DNA from: Fidelibacterota bacterium
GTDB lineage: Bacteria; Pseudomonadota; Alphaproteobacteria; Rhodospirillales; Rhodospirillaceae
Direction: 5' to 3'
Assembly (NCBI GenBank): GCA_947473445.1
Contig: CANJEU010000191.1
Span: forward strand, 1 to 5,081
DNA: 5,081 bases
Part shown: piece by piece, positions 1 to 4,846 of the stretch
Numbering within the stretch: position 1 is the stretch's first letter
Layout of the letters: every line of letters starts with the position of its first letter
Notes under the pieces: model-generated
Told to the model about the DNA's origin: nothing
The model's database searches: none
What the model saw: the letters and a program-made list of their open reading frames with translations, nothing else
Made by a program: the position numbers and the translations under genes

Positions 1-562
1 CCTGTGGGGCCGCGCCAAAAGCCCGCTCAACAAGCGTGAGTACGGCCCGGGCCAGCACGGCCAGCGCCGCAAGAAGCCGTCCGATTACGGCGTGCAGCTC
101 ATGGCGAAACAGAAGCTGAAGGGCTACTACGGAAATATCTCCGAGAAGCAGTTCCGCAAGTACTACGAAGAAGCCATGCGCCGCCGCGGCGACAACGGCG
201 AAAACTTGATCGGCATTCTCGAGAGCCGTCTCGACACCATCGTGTATCGCATGAAGCTGGCCGTTACGCCGTTCGCGGCGCGTCAGCTCGTCAGCCACGG
301 CCACCTCTCGGTCAACGGCCGCCGCGTCACCGTGTCCTCGTACATGGTGAAGCTGGGCGACAAGATCGAAGTGCGCAGCAAGTCCAAAGACCTCGCGGTC
401 ATCAAGGAAGCCACTGAGTCGGCCGAGCGCGATGTGCCCGATTACATCGAAATCGACCACAGCAAGTACGTGGGCGAAATCAAGCGCATCCCGGGCCTGA
501 AGGACGTTCCGTACCCGGTGACCATGGAACCGAACCTCGTGATCGAGTTCTACTCGCGCTAA
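1..562 (+). CDS. rpsD: 30S ribosomal protein S4, 5' end missing
   Basis: S4 is a primary 16S rRNA-binding protein that nucleates assembly of the small-subunit body and, in many bacteria, represses its own translation. The reading frame is open from base 2, and the first readable residues, LWGRAKSPLNKREYGPGQHG, are the well-conserved N-terminal part of S4. About 18 codons are missing compared with the ~205-residue alphaproteobacterial family, so 187 codons are present. The S4 RNA-binding domain follows at about nt 221-391, with SRLDTIVYRM and RQLVSHGHLSVNGRR as its core. The C-terminus (PVTMEPNLVIEFYSR) is the usual S4 ending, so the 3' end is intact. The GTG at 92 and the ATG at 101 are internal codons, not starts. 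N-terminal zinc-finger cysteines are absent from the visible part. A strong terminator begins 22 nt after the stop. The identification is very secure. Confidence 0.98.
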   Translation, partial: LWGRAKSPLNKREYGPGQHGQRRKKPSDYGVQLMAKQKLKGYYGNISEKQFRKYYEEAMRRRGDNGENLIGILESRLDTIVYRMKLAVTPFAARQLVSHGHLSVNGRRVTVSSYMVKLGDKIEVRSKSKDLAVIKEATESAERDVPDYIEIDHSKYVGEIKRIPGLKDVPYPVTMEPNLVIEFYSR

Positions 563-583
563 TTAGCGTCGAACACAAAGACC

Positions 584-612
584 AAAGGGCCCCGGAGACG
601 GGGCCCTTTTTC
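584..612 (+). terminator. intrinsic terminator of rpsD
   Basis: An 11-bp perfect stem pairs 584-594 with 599-609. It has a GC-rich core (GGGCCCCG/CGGGGCCC) and a GAGA tetraloop (GNRA class), and it runs into a T tract at 607-611. It starts 22 nt after the rpsD stop and separates rpsD from the downstream exported-protein gene. Only three A residues precede the stem, so activity on the minus strand would be weak. Confidence 0.93.
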
Positions 613-764
613 GTTGGCGGCGATAGAAACTTTCTCTTGTTGCGCTGCAGTATAGAATATTTTTCGTGGTTTGGCCTATGGCGCGGGTATAGGCTGGCGT
701 GCCGATTGCGCTGCTCGCGCGTTTTCTCGATGGTCGCTGACCACAGTTTCCAAGGAGCCCGCCG
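613..764 (+). promoter_or_regulatory. leader and probable promoter region of the 765 gene
   Basis: This intergenic stretch between the rpsD terminator and the next gene has an AT-rich island (about 627-664) in otherwise GC-rich DNA, which is where a promoter is expected. The best hexamer pair I can see is TTGTTG (637-642) with TATTTT (658-663), but the spacer is only 15 nt. GAATAT (655-660) is another possible -10. Exact elements are therefore uncertain. An inverted repeat (GCCTAT at 674-679, ATAGGC at 689-694) would lie in the transcribed leader. No gene is visible here. Confidence 0.3.
752..757 (+). promoter_or_regulatory. ribosome binding site fixing the GTG start at 765
   Basis: AAGGAG sits 7 nt before a GTG codon. 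The peptide that begins there has a complete signal peptide, with basic residues at its N-terminus. This supports GTG at 765 over any downstream ATG. Confidence 0.8.
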
Positions 765-1883
765 GTGCGTGACCTGAAAACAACATGGAGAGCCGTTCTG
801 ACAGCCAGCGTTGTCGGTGCGGCCATGTGTGCGCCCGCCTCCGCCCAGGAAGCGGCCGAGGTCCTCGGCCTGAAGGATCGCACCATCGGTTTTGCGCTCG
901 CCAGCACGCGCTGGGGCATTCACGAAACCGCCGACGGCAAGCAGGAATGCCCCAAGGGCTTCAACATGGGGCCGCGCGATCAGTTCAAAGCGATGTTCCC
1001 GGAAGGGGGCACCGTTGAAGGCACGCAGCTCACGTATGAGCGCGCGGTGCGTTTCCCCAACGAACATGCGGACAATTTCCCGTTCCATGAAGTGGAAGGG
1101 AAGATCGGCGTCGGCCTTGATCTCGACGGCCGTGTGGACGCGAACGATTTCACCTCGCCCGAGGGCGAGAAGGGCATCGACAATGCTTTCTATCGCGCGC
1201 TGGGCTGCATCCGGATGTTCCGCGGCGAAGCGTCCTACGCCTTCTTCACTGAAATGTGGGTGCGTGAGTTCAACAACAACCGCATCCTGATCGAACTGAC
1301 CGATGTGGATAGTCTCGAGAACGACCCCGACGTGGTCGTGTCGATGTACCGGGGCAAAGACGACCTGGTGATGGACGTCAACGGCAAGAAGGTGATGCCG
1401 GGCGCATCGAACCGTGTGGATGACCGGTTCAGCAAAAAATACACCTATCGCCTGAAGGGCAAGATCGAGAACGGTATCCTGACCACTGAACCGGCCGATG
1501 TCAGCTGGGCGTGGTCGGCCTGGTATTCAGATCCGGGCTTCTATGACTTCAAACAGGGCCGCTTCAAGCTGAAGCTCGATCCGACCGGCGAAGGCGCCGA
1601 AGGATTGTTCGCCGGCTACGCCGATATCGACACGTTCCGAAAGACGATGCGGGCGGGTTACTCGACCCACCACTCGGGCTATGGCGATCTGTCGCAATTC
1701 TCGATGGCCCGCGCGCTCGAGCGCAATGCCGATGGGATTCCAGATGCGAACGGGAAGAACACCGCCGTGTCGGCTTCGCTGAAGGTGAAGTTCGCGCAGG
1801 TGTTCATCCAGCATCCCGATGCGAAGGTGGCAACGGCCGTTGAGCCGGGCAAACCGGCGCGGGTTGAAGCCTCGCAGCGCTAG
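765..1883 (+). CDS. exported protein of unknown function, 372 aa
   Basis: I do not recognise a named family. Residues 1-27 form a Sec signal peptide (basic start, hydrophobic stretch VLTASVVGAAMCA, then APASA before Q28), so the mature protein should be periplasmic or secreted. The mature part has no membrane segment. Two cysteines (C62 in QECPKGF, C148 in RALGCIRMF) could form a disulfide. An acidic DLDGRVDANDF stretch (119-129) has the D-x-D-G-x-x-D-x-x-D pattern of calcium-binding loops and precedes TSPEGEKGIDNAFYRALGC. Other likely conserved blocks are STRWGIHET (47-55), YRLKGKIENGILTTEPAD (228-245) and STHHSGYGDLSQFSMARAL (300-318). From memory, similar uncharacterised proteins recur in environmental Proteobacteria. 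It starts with GTG behind AAGGAG and stands alone between two terminators, so it is probably monocistronic. Metal or calcium binding is inference only. Confidence 0.9.
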   Translation: MRDLKTTWRAVLTASVVGAAMCAPASAQEAAEVLGLKDRTIGFALASTRWGIHETADGKQECPKGFNMGPRDQFKAMFPEGGTVEGTQLTYERAVRFPNEHADNFPFHEVEGKIGVGLDLDGRVDANDFTSPEGEKGIDNAFYRALGCIRMFRGEASYAFFTEMWVREFNNNRILIELTDVDSLENDPDVVVSMYRGKDDLVMDVNGKKVMPGASNRVDDRFSKKYTYRLKGKIENGILTTEPADVSWAWSAWYSDPGFYDFKQGRFKLKLDPTGEGAEGLFAGYADIDTFRKTMRAGYSTHHSGYGDLSQFSMARALERNADGIPDANGKNTAVSASLKVKFAQVFIQHPDAKVATAVEPGKPARVEASQR

Positions 1884-1902
1884 AGCGCAAACACAGAATA
1901 AA

Positions 1903-1931
1903 AAAAGGGCTCCCGCGAGGGAGCCCTTTTC
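1903..1931. terminator. bidirectional intrinsic terminator between the 765 gene and grxD
   Basis: A perfect 12-bp stem pairs 1903-1914 with 1919-1930 around a GCGA (GNRA) loop. On the plus strand it ends in TTTT (1927-1930). On the minus strand the seven A residues at 1900-1906 become a seven-base U tract. It lies 19 nt after the stop at 1883 and 24 nt past the grxD stop, so one hairpin can end both convergent transcripts. The longer U tract faces grxD. Confidence 0.92.
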
Positions 1932-1954
1932 ATTTGTAGAGGCCGACGAAATGC

Positions 1955-2284
1955 TTAGGCGGTCGGGACCTGCTTTTCCTTGAAGAGAGTTTCGAGTTCG
2001 CCGCTTTCGGCCATCTCGCGCACGATGTCGCAGCCGCCGACGAATTCACCCTTCACGTAGAGCTGGGGAATGGTCGGCCACTGGGTAAATTCCTTGATGC
2101 CTTCGCGGAGCCCTGCGTCGGCGAGGACATTCACACCTTTATAGGGGACGCCGAAGTGCGTGAGCACTTGAACCACGGCGGCGGAGAAGCCGCACTGCGG
2201 AAACTGCGGCGTGCCCTTCATGTAGAGGACGACATCGTTTTCGCCGATGTCCTTCTTGATCTGGTCGATAGCGGGATTGGTCAT
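1955..2284 (-). CDS. grxD: monothiol glutaredoxin, Grx4/GrxD type (CGFS)
   Basis: CGFS glutaredoxins bind a [2Fe-2S] cluster as glutathione-ligated dimers or as heterodimers with BolA proteins. They act in cytoplasmic iron-sulfur cluster transfer rather than disulfide reduction. The 109-residue product is of normal single-domain length. Visible motifs are YMKGTPQFPQCGFS (21-34) with active-site Cys31 and Lys23, the glutathione-binding WPTIPQLY (69-76) with the cis-Pro at P73, and the GGCD turn (83-86). The ATG at 2284 is preferred over a TTG 21 nt upstream because AGGGA (2291-2295 on the minus strand) lies 6 nt before the ATG and falls inside the would-be extension. From memory, grxD is often next to rpsD and bolA in alphaproteobacteria. 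Here the neighbour on the upstream side is not bolA. It has its own promoter and shares a terminator with the convergent gene. Confidence 0.97.
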   Translation of the reverse strand: MTNPAIDQIKKDIGENDVVLYMKGTPQFPQCGFSAAVVQVLTHFGVPYKGVNVLADAGLREGIKEFTQWPTIPQLYVKGEFVGGCDIVREMAESGELETLFKEKQVPTA

Positions 2285-2290
2285 GGGAGT

Positions 2291-2295
2291 TCCCT
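2291..2295 (-). promoter_or_regulatory. ribosome binding site of grxD
   Basis: On the minus strand AGGGA stands 6 nt before the ATG at 2284. It decides between that ATG and the in-frame TTG at 2305, which would place the ribosome binding site inside the coding sequence. Confidence 0.65.
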
Positions 2296-2324
2296 GGAAA
2301 TTCAAGGCTTAAGCCGATGACCGG

Positions 2325-2352
2325 AATATAAGCGGTCGCAGGCCCAGCACAA
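2325..2352 (-). promoter_or_regulatory. sigma70-type promoter of grxD
   Basis: Read on the minus strand, TTGTGC (2352-2347) is followed after 16 nt by TATATT (2330-2325). The predicted start near 2318 gives a leader of about 33 nt that contains the grxD ribosome binding site. This is the only AT-rich -10-like element upstream of grxD. Confidence 0.5.
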
Positions 2353-2394
2353 GGGGCCCCGCTAGCGCGTTGAATTCCCGTGGTTCTGCCAAGC

Positions 2395-2422
2395 GCGAAG
2401 CGTATGCGTCATGGCGCTTCGC
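2395..2422. repeat. 8-bp inverted repeat downstream of the 96-aa gene
   Basis: GCGAAGCG (2395-2402) and CGCTTCGC (2415-2422) are perfect inverted copies 12 nt apart. The pair begins 17 nt after the minus-strand stop at 2440, so it could be a 3'-end hairpin of that transcript. No T tract follows on the minus strand, so it is not a classical intrinsic terminator. It may be a transcript-stabilising stem or a chance palindrome in GC-rich DNA. Confidence 0.45.
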
Positions 2423-2439
2423 CCTCGACTACGACGGCT

Positions 2440-2730
2440 CTACTTCGGAGGTAGACCCATGGGGATTCCCGGGCTCGGCTGACGGCCGCCGCTCTTGAGG
2501 CAATCTTCCAGTGACGCAAATGGAACGAAGTTGCGAATGATCTTGTAGGTCGCATGGCCCGGCGCCACGCATTCGCCGCTCGGTAGTTTCTTCGTGGGCG
2601 GCGGCGGGGCGCCCTTGCCGGGATCCAACGTGCCGGTTCCTGGAATCGGCAGCGAGGGCATGCCCTGTGCAAGTGCGGGCGTTGCCGCGGACAGCAGGGC
2701 TAACAGGACGAGGGCGGGAGATTTGCGCAT
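2440..2730 (-). CDS. small exported proline-rich protein, 96 aa
   Basis: The family is not recognised. A clear Sec signal peptide occupies residues 1-21 (RK start, hydrophobic SPALVLLALLSAATPALA, cleavage before Q22), leaving a mature protein of about 75 residues. This has a Pro/Gly-rich segment (27-50, including APPPPTKKLP) and a C-terminal module with two cysteines (C54 in SGECVAPG, C77 in LEDCLKSGGR) that could form a disulfide. There is no lipobox cysteine at the cleavage site and no further membrane segment. An in-frame TAA lies only three codons before the ATG, so no earlier start exists. No Shine-Dalgarno sequence precedes it, and a good -10 element lies 6 nt upstream, which suggests a leaderless mRNA. 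It is divergent from the NHL-protein gene at 2859. The open frame, signal peptide and promoter support a real gene. Confidence 0.8.
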   Translation of the reverse strand: MRKSPALVLLALLSAATPALAQGMPSLPIPGTGTLDPGKGAPPPPTKKLPSGECVAPGHATYKIIRNFVPFASLEDCLKSGGRQPSPGIPMGLPPK

Positions 2731-2736
2731 ATGGTT

Positions 2737-2765
2737 GTTTTACCCGACTCGCGCCAGCGTCTCAA
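2737..2765 (-). promoter_or_regulatory. promoter of the 96-aa gene, possibly leaderless
   Basis: On the minus strand TTGAGA (2765-2760) is followed after exactly 17 nt by TAAAAC (2742-2737), then 6 nt, then the ATG at 2730. The predicted transcription start falls on or next to the start codon, which fits the absence of a ribosome binding site. Confidence 0.45.
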
Positions 2766-2848
2766 ATGAACACAAGTCCATGAGTACGCCCGAATCCCAA
2801 TAGCTTGGCGGGCGGTTTCTGGCTACGGTCGGGCCTCTGATTTTCCGG

Positions 2849-2853
2849 GGAGG
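2849..2853 (+). promoter_or_regulatory. ribosome binding site of the NHL-protein gene
   Basis: GGAGG in the run GGGGAGGAA lies 5 nt before the ATG at 2859, a strong site that fixes this start. No convincing -35/-10 pair was found upstream: TTGGCG (2805-2810) and TACGGT (2824-2829) are only 13 nt apart. Confidence 0.8.
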
Positions 2854-2858
2854 AATTC

Positions 2859-3965
2859 ATGACTTTTAAACAGGCCTTGTGTGGCCTTTCGCTTGGCGCG
2901 CTCGCTTTGGCCTTCAACGCGCCGGCTTTTGCGCAGCAGAAGGGCAATCTCGACGAGACGGGCCAGTACGACGTGGTGGTCAACTGGTTCAAGCCGCCGG
3001 TCGACCGCTTCGACCAGCGCGCGGTGTCGGTGAACGCGGTGGATTCGAACCGCGTGTTCGTCGGCTTCGTCGATCGCAACGATACGCGCGCGGGGTTCCC
3101 GCTGCTGGCGCTCGATGGAACGGTGATCCCGAAGGACAAAACCGTCGTCGTGAAGGATGACAAGGATATCGCCAAGGGCGACGTCAACAATCTCATGGTT
3201 CTGAACGCTGACGGGAAGGTGATCGAGAACTGGTCGCAGTGGAACGCGGAGATCCAGATCGCCCATCACATCGTGATCGACCCGTATGACCCCGAGCAGC
3301 ATGTGTGGGTGGTGGACCGGTTCAATCACCAGATCCTGAAGTTTACCAACGACGGCAAGAAGCTGGTGATGCGCCTCGGCGAGCGCGGCGTTCCGGGCAA
3401 CGACCAGGGGCACTTCCACGACCCGGCCAGCATGAACTTCCTGCCGGACGGCTCCTTCTATGTGGCCGACGGCTACACAAACTCGCGCGTGGTGAAGTTC
3501 GACAAGAGCGGAAAATATGTCACCGCCTGGGGCACAAAAGGCACGGGGCCCAGTCAGTTCAATCTGGTGCATTCGGTGGGCATCGATGCCAACCGGCGCC
3601 TGTATGTGGCCGACCGCGTGAACAACCGCGTGCAGATCTTCGATGAGAACGGGAAGTATCTGGACATGTGGCCGGGCACCAAGAGCGTGACGCGCATCGT
3701 CGCGACCGAAGACGGCGGCATCTGGATGGCCATCGCGGGCTATAACCGCTTCGCCAAATTCGATCAGAACGGCAAGCTGCTCTATCACTTCGGGGAAATG
3801 GGCGCGGACGCCGGCCTGATGGACAATCCGCACCAGTTCGACGTCGATAAAGCGGGCAATCTTTATGTGGCCGACGCCAATAACAACCGCATCCAGAAGT
3901 TCACGCCGCGCAAAGATGCCGATAAGTCCAAGCTCATCGGGCCGGAAATCCTGCTGAAGAAGTAG
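2859..3965 (+). CDS. exported NHL-repeat beta-propeller, PAL-like lyase fold
   Basis: Residues 1-25 are a Sec signal peptide (cleavage after APAFA, before Q26), so this 368-residue protein acts outside the cytoplasm. At least four NHL blades are visible by their V-D/A-D...N-R-I/V-x-K/I-F signature, at about 148-163, 200-214, 248-261 and 335-348, consistent with a propeller. The order and spacing resemble the peptidyl-alpha-hydroxyglycine alpha-amidating lyase (PAL) domain of animal PAM. The segments GYTNSRVVKFDKSGKYVTAW and LVHSVGID..LYVADRVNNRVQIF match PAL segments recalled from memory. H136, H238 and H325 align with the three zinc ligands, Y206 and R253 with catalytic Tyr and Arg, and R73 may match a second Arg. 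N323 replaces a Met that I recall beside the third His. The substrate is unknown, and no amidating monooxygenase is nearby. The next gene is 32 nt downstream and probably co-transcribed. NHL assignment is secure; PAL-like chemistry is inference. Confidence 0.93.
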   Translation: MTFKQALCGLSLGALALAFNAPAFAQQKGNLDETGQYDVVVNWFKPPVDRFDQRAVSVNAVDSNRVFVGFVDRNDTRAGFPLLALDGTVIPKDKTVVVKDDKDIAKGDVNNLMVLNADGKVIENWSQWNAEIQIAHHIVIDPYDPEQHVWVVDRFNHQILKFTNDGKKLVMRLGERGVPGNDQGHFHDPASMNFLPDGSFYVADGYTNSRVVKFDKSGKYVTAWGTKGTGPSQFNLVHSVGIDANRRLYVADRVNNRVQIFDENGKYLDMWPGTKSVTRIVATEDGGIWMAIAGYNRFAKFDQNGKLLYHFGEMGADAGLMDNPHQFDVDKAGNLYVADANNNRIQKFTPRKDADKSKLIGPEILLKK

Positions 3966-3985
3966 CCGCGCCTCGCGCGCCGAGC

Positions 3986-3992
3986 GGAGGAG
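3986..3992 (+). promoter_or_regulatory. ribosome binding site of the SRPBCC gene
   Basis: GGAGGAG lies 5 nt before the ATG at 3998, inside the 32-nt gap after the NHL gene. It gives the second gene of the pair its own strong translation start and fixes the N-terminus that carries the signal peptide. Confidence 0.8.
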
Positions 3993-3997
3993 TTCAT

Positions 3998-4513
3998 ATG
4001 CGTTTTATCCTGATCGCGTTTGCACTCGCCCTCTCGGCGCCGGCGGCCGCCGACATTGTCGATGTCGCCGCCAACGGTTTTGAGATTCGCCAGCAGGTGC
4101 GAATCACTGCCCCGCCGGAGAAAGTGTGGGAGACGCTGATCGTTCCCGCGCGTTGGTGGAGCTCAGATCATAGTTTTTCCGGCTCATCGGCCAATATCAC
4201 CCTCGATCCGCGCGTTGGTGGATGCTGGTGCGAGACGCTGCCCAACGGCGGCGGCGTCAGGCATTTGGAGCTGACACACATCGCCCCGCCCAAAAGCCTC
4301 GTGTTTCGTGGCGCGCTAGGACCGTTCTACAATCTCGCGGCCGACGGGGCGTTGTCGTTCACCCTTGCCGCCAATGGGGCCGAGACCGACGTGACGGTCG
4401 TCTTCCGCGCGGGCGGTTATGTGAAAGATGGCTTCCAGAAGTGGGCAACGGCCGTGGACGGGGTGTTCCTGCAGCAGATGGGAAATCTAAAGAAATCCCT
4501 GGAAGCGCAATAG
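3998..4513 (+). CDS. exported SRPBCC (START-like) domain protein, 171 aa
   Basis: The mature part is a single SRPBCC/AHSA1-like helix-grip domain, a fold with a deep cavity for hydrophobic ligands. Supporting features are the opening strand FEIRQQVRITAPPEKVWETL (28-47), the aromatic motif RWWSSDHSFSG (52-62), the GGCWCE turn (74-79) with two cysteines, THIAPPKSLVFRG (93-105), and a C-terminal helix from KDGFQKW to the end. Residues 1-18 are a signal peptide (FILIAFALALSAPAAA, then D19), so it should be periplasmic or secreted, whereas most SRPBCC proteins are cytoplasmic. The length is normal for one domain plus signal. It follows the NHL gene by 32 nt with its own GGAGGAG site, so the two probably form an operon and may share a ligand or pathway. 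It converges on csoR with 11 nt between the stops. The ligand is unknown. Confidence 0.9.
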   Translation: MRFILIAFALALSAPAAADIVDVAANGFEIRQQVRITAPPEKVWETLIVPARWWSSDHSFSGSSANITLDPRVGGCWCETLPNGGGVRHLELTHIAPPKSLVFRGALGPFYNLAADGALSFTLAANGAETDVTVVFRAGGYVKDGFQKWATAVDGVFLQQMGNLKKSLEAQ

Positions 4514-4524
4514 CCCGGGCCGCC

Positions 4525-4800
4525 TCAGCGGCTGGTGCGGCTTAGCGTTTCCACCAGCTCGGCGATCTTCTTCCGCTGCTCGGTTTTGTCGCCCGAATCA
4601 ATCGCGTGCTGCACGCAATGGCCGACGTGGTCATGCACGAGTTCCTCTTCGACGCGCCGCAGCGCCGCCCGAACCGCGCCGATCTGCGTGATGACATCGA
4701 TGCAGTAGCGATCCTCTTCGACCATACGCGCAAGGCCGCGCACCTGACCTTCGATGCGGTTGAGCCGCTTCAGAACGGCGTCTCGGGATTTATGAGCCAT
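4525..4800 (-). CDS. csoR: CsoR-type copper-sensing repressor (CsoR/RcnR family)
   Basis: CsoR/RcnR proteins are all-helical tetrameric repressors that leave DNA when they bind metal. This 91-residue product has the family core KRLNRIEGQVRGLARMVEED (11-30), then DRYCIDVITQIGAVRAAL. Cys33, His58 and Cys62 have the 25- and 4-residue spacings of the Cu(I) Cys-His-Cys site of CsoR (C36, H61, C65 in M. tuberculosis), which argues for copper rather than RcnR-type nickel/cobalt or FrmR-type formaldehyde sensing. His3, typical of RcnR, is also present. The ATG at 4800 is the only possible start, since an in-frame TAG lies six codons upstream with no start between. No ribosome binding site is visible, and the -10 element ends 7 nt before the ATG, so the mRNA may be leaderless. 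It is divergent from a copper-ATPase-like gene with a CsoR-type operator between them, which fits autoregulation plus control of export. The exact gene name varies among relatives. Confidence 0.94.
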   Translation of the reverse strand: MAHKSRDAVLKRLNRIEGQVRGLARMVEEDRYCIDVITQIGAVRAALRRVEEELVHDHVGHCVQHAIDSGDKTEQRKKIAELVETLSRTSR

Positions 4801-4802
4801 GG

Positions 4803-4830
4803 TTGACGGTATACCCTATGGGGGTATATA
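4803..4830 (+). promoter_or_regulatory. sigma70-type promoter of the copper ATPase gene
   Basis: TTGACG (4803-4808) and TATATA (4825-4830) are 16 nt apart, close to consensus. The predicted start is near 4837, giving a leader of about 39 nt that contains the second CsoR-like operator and the ribosome binding site. The spacer holds the first operator. Confidence 0.7.
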
Positions 4831-4836
4831 AGGCAA
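4808..4836 (-). promoter_or_regulatory. csoR promoter overlapping the divergent promoter
   Basis: On the minus strand TTGCCT (4836-4831) and TATACC (4813-4808) are separated by exactly 17 nt. The -10 ends 7 nt before the csoR ATG, predicting a start on or beside the codon. It occupies almost the same bases as the plus-strand promoter, in the opposite direction. Confidence 0.55.
4812..4826. promoter_or_regulatory. CsoR-type operator 1
   Basis: TACCCTATGGGGGTA is a pseudo-palindrome of C and G tracts with flanking T-A, the known form of CsoR-family operators. It lies between the -35 and -10 hexamers of both divergent promoters, so bound repressor would block both. It matches operator 2 at 13 of 15 positions. 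Confidence 0.8.
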
Positions 4837-4846
4837 GTCCATAAGG

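Noticed and set aside
480..1088. A 202-codon minus-strand frame across the rpsD end and the 765 gene start
   Set aside because: It runs through the rpsD terminator hairpin and opposite two real genes, with low-complexity Arg/Ser-rich content.
1955..2305. Longer grxD starting at TTG 2305
   Set aside because: The extra seven residues are atypical for GrxD, and the AGGGA ribosome binding site of the ATG at 2284 lies inside the extension.
2409..2672. Alternative 87-codon minus-strand frame overlapping the 96-aa gene
   Set aside because: It lacks a signal peptide or recognisable motif and is rich in Arg/Ala, whereas the overlapping frame has a textbook signal peptide and promoter.
2805..2820. 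Possible sigma54 promoter (TTGGCG...TTTCT) before the NHL gene
   Set aside because: The GG and GC dinucleotides are not at the required -24/-12 spacing, and the second half lacks TTGC.
2823..3833. A 336-codon open frame antisense to the NHL gene
   Set aside because: It lies entirely opposite a gene with signal peptide, NHL motifs and a strong ribosome binding site. The translation is rich in His, Val and Arg with no recognisable domain, as expected from the antisense of GC-rich codons.
4519..4532. Hairpin GCCGC-CTCA-GCGGC between the SRPBCC gene and csoR as a terminator
   Set aside because: The stem is only 5 bp, overlaps the csoR stop, and has no T tract on either strand.
4525..4800. RcnR (nickel/cobalt) or FrmR (formaldehyde) identity
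   Set aside because: The second Cys at 62 with His58 and Cys33 is the CsoR copper triad, and the divergent gene is a copper-pump-like YHS protein.
4606..4806. A 66-codon plus-strand frame antisense to csoR
   Set aside because: It lies almost entirely opposite the conserved CsoR coding region and has no motif. Its end runs into the csoR promoter.
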